Assembly (NCBI RefSeq): GCF_029201565.1
Contig: NZ_CP104002.1
Span: forward strand, 2,683,001-2,747,000
Direction: 5' to 3'
Origin: Devosia sp. SD17-2
GTDB lineage: Bacteria > Pseudomonadota > Alphaproteobacteria > Rhizobiales > Devosiaceae
Length of the DNA stretch: 64,000 nt
Shown here: piece after piece, positions 57,929 to 64,000 of the stretch
Position numbering within the stretch: the stretch's first letter is position 1
How the letters are laid out: each line of letters starts with the position of its first letter
Translations under genes and position numbers: made by a program
The notes under the pieces: model-generated
The model's input: only the letters and a program-made list of their open reading frames with translations
What the model was told of the DNA's origin: nothing
Database searches by the model: none

Positions 57929-58237
57929 TTAGAGCTTGATTTCGACGTCGACGCCGGCGGCGAGGTCAAGCTTCATCAGTGCATCCACCGTCTGAGGGGT
58001 CGGGTCCACAATGTCAAGCAAACGCTTGTGGGTCCGGATCTCAAACTGCTCGCGAGCCTTCTTATCGATGTGCGGCGAGCGGTTGACGGTGAACTTGTCG
58101 ATGCGGGTCGGCAGCGGAATGGGACCGCGAACCTGTGCACCCGTGCGCTTGGCGGTGTTGACGATCTCGCGGGTCGACGTATCGAGCACGCGATGGTCAA
58201 ACGCCTTGAGGCGGATGCGGATATTCTGACCGTTCAT
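57929..58237 (-). CDS. rpsJ: 30S ribosomal protein S10
   Basis: A 102-residue S10 that also works in NusB-dependent antitermination; nusB is in this window too. [20 protein letters not shown] starts it and [19 protein letters not shown] follows. The ATG at 58237 gives the family length; an in-frame start six codons earlier is possible. It heads the S10 operon, after a hairpin that follows tuf. Confidence 0.96.
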   Translation of the reverse strand: MNGQNIRIRLKAFDHRVLDTSTREIVNTAKRTGAQVRGPIPLPTRIDKFTVNRSPHIDKKAREQFEIRTHKRLLDIVDPTPQTVDALMKLDLAAGVDVEIKL

Positions 58238-58262
58238 CTTCTCAAATCCTGACAAAATTGAT

Positions 58263-58290
58263 CGCGGCGCGCGATCATCCGCGCGCCGCG
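58263..58290 (-). terminator. GC-rich hairpin between tuf and rpsJ
   Basis: CGCGGCGCGCG (58263-58273) pairs with CGCGCGCCGCG (58280-58290) around a 6-nt loop. On the minus strand a TTTT lies 5 nt later. It is 15 nt past the tuf stop and may separate the str and S10 transcripts. Confidence 0.6.
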
Positions 58291-58304
58291 AATGTCTAAG
58301 AGGC

Positions 58305-59495
58305 TTACTTCAGGATCGTAGCAACGACGCCCGAACCAACCGTACGGCCACCTTCACGGATAGCGAAGCGGAGCTTCTCTTCCATGGCGATCGGAACGAT
58401 CAGCTGAACGTTGATGTTCAGGTTGTCGCCCGGCATCACCATTTCGGTGCCTTCGGGAAGCGTCACGATGCCGGTCACGTCCGTGGTACGGAAGTAGAAC
58501 TGCGGACGGTAGTTGCCGAAGAACGGAGTGTGACGGCCGCCTTCTTCCTTGGTGAGGATGTACACCTCAGCAGTGAAGTCGGTGTGCGGGGTCACGGAAC
58601 CGGGCTTGCAGAGAACCTGGCCGCGCTCAACCTGAGTGCGGTCGATACCACGGATCAGGGCACCAACGTTGTCGCCAGCCTGGCCCGAATCGAGCAGCTT
58701 GCGGAACATTTCGACACCGGTGACGGTGGTCTTCTGGGTTGCCTTGATGCCGACGATTTCGACTTCTTCGCCAACCTTGACGATGCCGCGTTCAACGCGA
58801 CCGGTCACAACCGTACCACGACCCGAGATCGAGAACACGTCTTCGATCGGGAGCAGGAAGGGCTGGTCAACCGGACGTTCTGGCTGCGGGATGTACGCGT
58901 CAACAGCGGCCATCAGCTCCATCACGGCGTCGTGGCCGAGCTTCTTGTCGGAATCTTCAAGAGCGGCGAGAGCCGAACCCTTGATGATCGGGATATCGTC
59001 GCCCGGGAACTCGTACGAGGACAGCAGTTCACGAACTTCGAGTTCGACGAGCTCGAGGAGCTCGGCGTCGTCGACCATGTCGCACTTGTTCAGGAACACG
59101 ACCAGTGCCGGCACGCCAACCTGACGAGCGAGCAGGATGTGCTCACGGGTCTGGGGCATCGGGCCGTCAGCGGCGGACACGACCAGGATCGCGCCGTCCA
59201 TCTGGGCAGCACCGGTGATCATGTTCTTCACATAGTCAGCGTGGCCCGGGCAGTCGACGTGTGCGTAGTGACGGTTTTCCGTCTCGTACTCGACGTGCGA
59301 GGTGTTGATGGTGATGCCGCGTGCCTTTTCTTCAGGCGCGCTATCGATCGACGCATAGTCGCGGGCAGTAGCGCCACCAGCTTCAGCCAGCACCTTGGTG
59401 ATAGCCGCGGTCAGCGAGGTCTTGCCATGGTCAACGTGGCCAATGGTGCCAATGTTGCAATGCGGCTTGGAGCGGGAAAACTTTTCCTTACCCAT
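58305..59495 (-). CDS. tuf: Translation elongation factor Tu
   Basis: A 396-residue GTPase that delivers aminoacyl-tRNA. G1 is [11 protein letters not shown]3 [13 protein letters not shown]4 NKCDMVDD; the effector region includes [13 protein letters not shown]. Domain 2 and 3 are complete, ending [10 protein letters not shown]. It is the last gene of the str operon. Only one copy is in the window; many alphaproteobacteria have a second elsewhere. Confidence 0.98.
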   Translation of the reverse strand: MGKEKFSRSKPHCNIGTIGHVDHGKTSLTAAITKVLAEAGGATARDYASIDSAPEEKARGITINTSHVEYETENRHYAHVDCPGHADYVKNMITGAAQMDGAILVVSAADGPMPQTREHILLARQVGVPALVVFLNKCDMVDDAELLELVELEVRELLSSYEFPGDDIPIIKGSALAALEDSDKKLGHDAVMELMAAVDAYIPQPERPVDQPFLLPIEDVFSISGRGTVVTGRVERGIVKVGEEVEIVGIKATQKTTVTGVEMFRKLLDSGQAGDNVGALIRGIDRTQVERGQVLCKPGSVTPHTDFTAEVYILTKEEGGRHTPFFGNYRPQFYFRTTDVTGIVTLPEGTEMVMPGDNLNINVQLIVPIAMEEKLRFAIREGGRTVGSGVVATILK

Positions 59496-59562
59496 CTTTT
59501 TTCTCCAAAATCGTCAGCGCAATCGCCGACTTTCAGTTTGAGTTTATAGCTTGCGCTGGTGT

Positions 59563-61653
59563 TTAGGCGTACTTGGCCTGGACTTCGTCGGCAACAGCCT
59601 GCGGAACCTGCTCGTAATGGTCGAACGTCATCGTGTACTGAGCACGACCCTGGCTCATCGAGCGCAGCGAGTTCACATAACCGAACATGTTTGCAAGCGG
59701 CACGAACGCATTCACGACCTGGACAACACCACGGCTTTCAGTGCCCTGGATCTGCCCACGACGCGAGTTGAGGTCGCCGATGACGTCACCCATGTAGTCG
59801 TCTGGCGTGACAACTTCAACCTTCATGATTGGCTCGAGAATTTTCGGGCCAGCTTCACGAATGGCTTCACGGAAGCCTGCACGACCTGCGATTTCGAAGG
59901 CGAGGACCGAGGAGTCCACGTCATGGTATGCACCATCGACGAGGGTGACCTTCACGTCGACCACCGGGAAGCCGATCAGCGGGCCTGCGCCCATGACCGA
60001 TTCGACACCCTTCGACACGCCCGGGACGTATTCCTTCGGAACAGCGCCGCCGACGATGGCGTTGACGAATTCGAGACCCTTACCGGCTTCACCCGGCTCG
60101 ACAACGATCTTGATGCGGGCGAACTGACCCGAACCACCAGACTGTTTCTTGTGGGTGTAGTCTTTTTCGGTCTTGCGGGTGATCGTCTCACGGTAAGCCA
60201 CCTGCGGCTGACCGATATTGGCTTCCACCTTGAATTCACGACGCATACGGTCGACGAGAATGTCGAGGTGAAGTTCACCCATGCCCGAAATGATGGTCTG
60301 GCCGGATTCTTCGTCGGTCTTGACGCGGAACGACGGATCTTCAGCAGCCAGGCGGTTCAGGGCGAGGCCCATCTTTTCCTGGTCGGCCTTGGACTTCGGC
60401 TCGACGGAGATGTCGATAACCGGATCCGGGAAGATCATGCGCTCGAGGATAACCTGCGAGTTGGTCGGCGCCAGGGTATCACCAGTGGTGGTGTCCTTGA
60501 GGCCCACGATTGCCACGATGTCACCAGCAAAAGCTTCGGTGATCTGCTCACGGCTGTTCGAGTGCATCTGGAACATGCGGCCAACGCGTTCGCGCTTGCC
60601 CTTCACGGTGTTTTCCAGGTTGATGCCGGCCTCGAGGTGACCCGAGTAGATGCGGCAGAACGTCAGCGTACCCATGTGCGGGTCGTTGGCGATCTTGAAT
60701 GCCAGCATCGAGAGCGGCTCGTTGTCGTCAGCGTGACGCTCGATCGGCTCTTCGGTCTTGGCGTCGATGCCCTTGATGGCCGGAATGTCGGTCGGCGCAG
60801 GCAGGAAGTCGATAACGCCGTCGAGCAGGGGCTGAACGCCCTTGTTCTTGAACGCGGAACCGCAATAGACGAGGAAGAACTTGGTATCCAGAACGCCCTT
60901 GCGCAGCAGACGACGAATGGTGTCGTTGTTGGGCATTTCGCCGTTCAGGTACGCTTCCATCGCGTCGTCGTCCATTTCGACGGCGGCTTCGATCATGCGC
61001 TCACGGAACTTCTCGGCAGTTGCCTTGAGGTCTTCCGGAATCTCGACGACATCCCACTGAGCGCCCAGCTCTTCGTTGTGCCAGATCAGAGCATTCATCT
61101 CGATCAGGTCAACGACGCCCTTGAACTCAGTCTCGGCACCGACGGGGATCTGCACAGGGATGCCCTTGGCACCCAGGCGCGAGCCGATCATGTCGACGCA
61201 GCGGAAGAAGTCCGCACCGATCTTGTCCATCTTGTTGACGAAGATCAGACGCGGAACGTCGTACTTGTCAGCCTGGCGCCAGACGGTTTCGGTCTGCGGC
61301 TCAACGCCGGCATTGGCGTCGAGCAGCGCAACGGCACCGTCGAGCACGCGAAGGGAGCGCTCAACCTCGATGGTGAAGTCCACGTGACCGGGCGTGTCGA
61401 TGATGTTGAAGCGATGCTGCACACCGTCACGCGACTTCCACGACGTCGTCGTGGCAGCCGAGGTAATGGTGATACCGCGTTCCTGCTCCTGCTCCATCCA
61501 ATCCATGGTGGAAGCACCATCATGGGTCTCGCCCATCTTATGGTTCTTGCCGGTATAGTACAGGATACGCTCGGTCGTGGTGGTCTTGCCAGCATCAATG
61601 TGAGCCATGATGCCGAAGTTACGATAGAGGTTGATCGGGATTTCGCGTGCCAT
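59563..61653 (-). CDS. fusA: Translation elongation factor G
   Basis: A 696-residue translocase GTPase. G1 is [16 protein letters not shown]3 [10 protein letters not shown]4 [10 protein letters not shown]. Domain IV contains [20 protein letters not shown] and domain V ends with [16 protein letters not shown]. It is 12 nt from rpsG and 67 nt from tuf. Confidence 0.98.
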   Translation of the reverse strand: MAREIPINLYRNFGIMAHIDAGKTTTTERILYYTGKNHKMGETHDGASTMDWMEQEQERGITITSAATTTSWKSRDGVQHRFNIIDTPGHVDFTIEVERSLRVLDGAVALLDANAGVEPQTETVWRQADKYDVPRLIFVNKMDKIGADFFRCVDMIGSRLGAKGIPVQIPVGAETEFKGVVDLIEMNALIWHNEELGAQWDVVEIPEDLKATAEKFRERMIEAAVEMDDDAMEAYLNGEMPNNDTIRRLLRKGVLDTKFFLVYCGSAFKNKGVQPLLDGVIDFLPAPTDIPAIKGIDAKTEEPIERHADDNEPLSMLAFKIANDPHMGTLTFCRIYSGHLEAGINLENTVKGKRERVGRMFQMHSNSREQITEAFAGDIVAIVGLKDTTTGDTLAPTNSQVILERMIFPDPVIDISVEPKSKADQEKMGLALNRLAAEDPSFRVKTDEESGQTIISGMGELHLDILVDRMRREFKVEANIGQPQVAYRETITRKTEKDYTHKKQSGGSGQFARIKIVVEPGEAGKGLEFVNAIVGGAVPKEYVPGVSKGVESVMGAGPLIGFPVVDVKVTLVDGAYHDVDSSVLAFEIAGRAGFREAIREAGPKILEPIMKVEVVTPDDYMGDVIGDLNSRRGQIQGTESRGVVQVVNAFVPLANMFGYVNSLRSMSQGRAQYTMTFDHYEQVPQAVADEVQAKYA

Positions 61654-61665
61654 AAGGTACTCCTA

Positions 61666-62136
61666 CTACCAGCGGTAGTGCGAGAAGGCACGGTTGGCAT
61701 CAGCCATACGGTGCGTGTCTTCGCGTTTCTTGACGGCCTGACCACGGCCATTGATGGCGTCCATGAGCTCGCCGGACAGACGTTCGCGCATGGTGTTCTC
61801 GCCGCGCTTGCGGGCGCTGTCGATCAGCCAGCGAATGGCAAGAGCCTGCTGACGGTCAACACGAACTTCCACCGGCACCTGGTAGGTAGCACCGCCAACG
61901 CGGCGCGACCGGACTTCAACGGCCGGGCGAATGTTGTCCAAAGCACCATGGAACACGGTGATCGGGTCCTGCTTGAGCTTGGCTTCGACAATGTCGAAAG
62001 CGCCATAGACGATGGATTCGGCAGCAGACTTCTTGCCGTCCCTCATCAGGGAGTTCATGAACTTGGTGAGCACCAGATCGCCAAACTTGGCATCTGGAAT
62101 AACGTCACGCTTTTCTGCGCGGTGGCGACGGGACAT
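61666..62136 (-). CDS. rpsG: 30S ribosomal protein S7
   Basis: A 156-residue S7. [20 protein letters not shown] starts it; [20 protein letters not shown] and [10 protein letters not shown] are conserved. It nucleates the 30S head and represses the str operon in E. coli. It lies 14 nt after rpsL. Confidence 0.97.
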   Translation of the reverse strand: MSRRHRAEKRDVIPDAKFGDLVLTKFMNSLMRDGKKSAAESIVYGAFDIVEAKLKQDPITVFHGALDNIRPAVEVRSRRVGGATYQVPVEVRVDRQQALAIRWLIDSARKRGENTMRERLSGELMDAINGRGQAVKKREDTHRMADANRAFSHYRW

Positions 62137-62150
62137 GACTCAGGATCTCC

Positions 62151-62522
62151 TTACTTCGGACGCTTCGCGCCATACTTGGACCGGCGCTGCTTGCGGTCCT
62201 TCACACTCTGGGTGTCGAGGACACCGCGCAGGATGTGATAGCGAACACCGGGAAGGTCGCGAACGCGGCCGCCACGGATCAGCACCACGGAGTGTTCCTG
62301 CAGGTTGTGCCCCTCGCCGGGGATGTAGGAAATCACTTCACGCTGGTTGGTGAGACGAACCTTGGCCACCTTACGGAGAGCGGAGTTCGGCTTCTTGGGG
62401 GTCGTGGTGTACACACGAGAGCAAACGCCGCGCTTTTGCGGGTTAGCTTCCATGGCCGGAACTTTGTTCCGCTTTGGCTTGCTGGCGCGTGGCTTGCGGA
62501 TCAGCTGATTAATGGTGGGCAT
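62151..62522 (-). CDS. rpsL: 30S ribosomal protein S12 (Arg at residue 88)
   Basis: A 123-residue S12 that controls decoding accuracy. [20 protein letters not shown] starts it. K43 in [11 protein letters not shown] is wild-type. Residue 88, a lysine in E. coli (GGRVKDLPG), is arginine here (GGRVRDLPG). Substitutions at this lysine cause streptomycin resistance in other bacteria. Asp89, the RimO target, is present, and rimO is in the window. rpoC, which precedes rpsL in most alphaproteobacteria, is not found. Confidence 0.97.
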   Translation of the reverse strand: MPTINQLIRKPRASKPKRNKVPAMEANPQKRGVCSRVYTTTPKKPNSALRKVAKVRLTNQREVISYIPGEGHNLQEHSVVLIRGGRVRDLPGVRYHILRGVLDTQSVKDRKQRRSKYGAKRPK

Positions 62523-62936
62523 TGCGCTCTTTCCATTGGTCCAAAAATATACGGTCTACACAAACAAACCAAAGTGGCGCTCACCCGAACCCTTTCAGGA
62601 TCGGCAGCGCCTCTATTGCAGCGGACCACACACCTTTTCAGGCGGCAGTCATGCGCACATGGATTTGCTTCGTCTAGTTACCCGACAGTGTGTTTGGTTG
62701 TCCTGGATTCCCGCGCTAGATGGCAGGGACCCGGTGTGACGACCACGACCGACCGCTAAGGTAGGCGCTGTTTAGAACTGATGACTCGTTCCGTCAAGGA
62801 TTCTTTCGTGAAAAAACCGAAGGAGAGCCTTGCGTTTTTGAGTGTTCGGGACACCCTGGGGTCCAAACCCGAACTGGACGAAGGTGGAACAAACCGTTCG
62901 GCAGCGTCCCAGACCGGGACAGGTGCCGAGTGATCG
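62523..62936. other. 414-nt intergenic region upstream of the str operon
   Basis: I see no gene in this stretch. On the minus strand there is a promoter candidate (62769-62797) and, between it and rpsL, about 240 nt of leader without strong hairpins. A 7-bp hairpin (62844-62850 with 62868-62874) lies nearer the MocA-type gene. A 90-codon minus frame (62756-63028) overlaps the end of that gene and has no similarity I know. Confidence 0.5.
62769..62797 (-). promoter_or_regulatory. Candidate sigma-70 promoter of the str operon
   Basis: On the minus strand the sequence CTTGACG gives a strong -35 for alphaproteobacteria (CTTGAC), followed after 17 nt by TAAACA as a -10. It points toward rpsL, leaving a leader of about 240 nt. 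The -10 is only a 3 of 6 match, so this is tentative. Confidence 0.4.
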
Positions 62937-64000
62937 TCAAAGGTCAATCCACCTTTGTTCCGCGTGGCTTTGCGCCGTTGCATGGACGCAGCGTTCGATC
63001 TCCAAACCCGCATCGAAGTCGACGACACGGCCTTCCCTTCCCTCGATGGCGGAGAGCAGCTCCCGGCATTCGATGGCTTTCAAATCATTAAAACCCAATC
63101 CATGCCCTGGGGCGGGAATGAACCGATCGTAAGGGAAATGACCTGGCCCGGCGAGAATCGTTGTGTAGCCGCTCTGGGCCCCCTGCCCGGCTTTGTAGAT
63201 CTGGAGCTCGTTCATCCGCTCCTGATCATAGACAATGCTTCCCGTCGACCCGAAGATCTGGATGGCGATGCGCCCCTTGCGCCCCCAAGCTGAGCGATTG
63301 ACGGCGAGGACACCGCTGATCCCACCCAATTCGAAGAGCACATTGGCGATATCAAAGGTTTCAACTCGTCGCCTGCCACCGTCCTGTGTCGGCCTGTCAT
63401 CGTAGGGGCGGGACATATGCGCGAATACGCGCGTTGGTGTGCCGAACAGCACCTGCAGGATGCTGAGGGGGTGAACCGCGAAGTCATCGAGGGCGCCGTA
63501 GCCCGAGCTTGCTTCACTCTTCCAATAGAACAGCGCGTCGGGGTCGGCCATGAAATCTTCGTCCATCTCGATGCGGACGTGGTTGATCTCACCGATCTCG
63601 CGCTCGTCTATCATATGGCCGATCTGCCGGATCAGCGGGTTCTGGATATAGTTGTAGCCGAGGATGGCGACCTTGCCGCTTTTGCGGGCTGCGTCCGCCA
63701 TTCGGGTAGCATCCGCGAAGCCAACCGCCATCGGCTTTTCACACCAGACATGCTTGCCCGCTTCCAGCGCTGCCACGGCCATTTCAGCGTGAAAGGCGTT
63801 GGGGGTGGTGATGGAGACAACTTCGATCTCGCGGTCGGTGATCAGCGACCGCCAATCGGCCGTTGAACGCTCGAAGCCAAACTGGTGGGCCCGCGACCGG
63901 GCCAGATCGGCGTCGACCTCGGCCAGCCCCACAAGCCGCGGACGGGGACAATCACCAAACACAGGCAGCACCGCGTTCCAGGCTAGGGCATGGCATTTGC
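62937..64000 (-). CDS. Gfo/Idh/MocA-family oxidoreductase, partial at right edge
   Basis: A minus-strand frame that ends at 62937 and stays open to the right edge, with about 354 codons visible. The N-terminal nucleotide-binding glycine motif lies outside the window, and the visible part begins KCHALAWNAVLP. The catalytic Lys is in CEKPMAVGF, and a GALDDFAVHPLSILQVLF helix corresponds to the HD region. It is likely an NAD(P)-dependent sugar or polyol dehydrogenase of unknown substrate. It is a second family member besides iolG. It precedes the str operon on the same strand. Confidence 0.85.
   Translation of the reverse strand, partial: KCHALAWNAVLPVFGDCPRPRLVGLAEVDADLARSRAHQFGFERSTADWRSLITDREIEVVSITTPNAFHAEMAVAALEAGKHVWCEKPMAVGFADATRMADAARKSGKVAILGYNYIQNPLIRQIGHMIDEREIGEINHVRIEMDEDFMADPDALFYWKSEASSGYGALDDFAVHPLSILQVLFGTPTRVFAHMSRPYDDRPTQDGGRRRVETFDIANVLFELGGISGVLAVNRSAWGRKGRIAIQIFGSTGSIVYDQERMNELQIYKAGQGAQSGYTTILAGPGHFPYDRFIPAPGHGLGFNDLKAIECRELLSAIEGREGRVVDFDAGLEIERCVHATAQSHAEQRWIDL

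Noticed and set aside
59551..62238. A 895-codon plus-strand open frame over fusA-rpsG
   Set aside because: It is antisense to strongly conserved genes. Long antisense frames are expected where codon use is strongly biased and GC-rich, and it has no family signature.

Overview
The window looks like chromosomal DNA of a high-GC alphaproteobacterium in the Hyphomicrobiales (rhizobial order), most probably Devosia or a close relative. The pointers are a MipZ division ATPase, ATP12 and CBP3-type respiratory chaperones, DUF1489 and BA14K proteins, a plsX-fabH-ihfA-merR cluster, a type III PLP decarboxylase and an alphaproteobacterial str-S10-spc-alpha ribosomal block. The genus is inferred from gene content only; no search was run. 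Layout: 1-500 is the 5' end of an IS110-type insertion sequence whose transposase runs off the left edge; its leader folds like a bridge RNA. 600-8400 carries a D,D-carboxypeptidase, a DJ-1/PfpI protein, an HxlR regulator, mipZ, a GST-DUF1489 pair, a 33-residue membrane peptide, mgtE and three small enzyme-like or unknown genes. 8400-15800 has tRNA-Leu(GAG), an orphan FliN-like protein, lipB, a DUF4282 membrane protein, doxX, rimO, a PAS-GGDEF-EAL protein, a phosphotriesterase-family hydrolase and a GlsB-type stress protein. 15900-18800 is a sulfate ABC transporter set (binding protein, CysT, CysW) without its ATPase. 18990-20680 is folP-folB-folK. 20700-28000 is a minus-strand housekeeping series (degP, rarA, crcB, rluC, a HAD phosphatase, ATP12), interrupted by an oppositely oriented patatin-like lipoprotein gene and repeats. 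28260-35860 holds an ornithine/lysine-type decarboxylase, an inositol dehydrogenase, merR-ihfA-fabH-plsX, DUF177, a cytochrome bc1 chaperone and bamE. 36100-39770 has nusB, ribH, nrdR and glyA plus a BA14K secreted protein. 39900-44020 is a more variable stretch with a fused and apparently truncated LLM/FAD oxidoreductase, a P-loop ATPase with a TTG start, an SDR reductase and a YciI-like protein. 44080-62520 is one almost uninterrupted minus-strand block of translation genes from rpsL to rplQ, with rpoA, secY, adk, tuf and fusA. The right edge is cut inside a Gfo/Idh/MocA dehydrogenase. How the genes fit together: most are core functions (ribosome and RNA polymerase alpha, protein export, folate, lipoate, phospholipid and fatty-acid initiation, riboflavin, one-carbon metabolism, envelope quality control). 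Short palindromic repeats with a CCCCTCC/GGGGAGG core sit in the intergenic gaps of the first 42 kb and are absent from the ribosomal block. No CRISPR array, prophage, toxin-antitoxin pair or recognisable defence island is visible. The most unusual items are the candidate IS110 bridge RNA, a duplicated palindromic element whose two copies differ by compensated changes, the truncated LLM-FAD fusion, an arginine at residue 88 of ribosomal protein S12, and hairpins inside the ribosomal operon.
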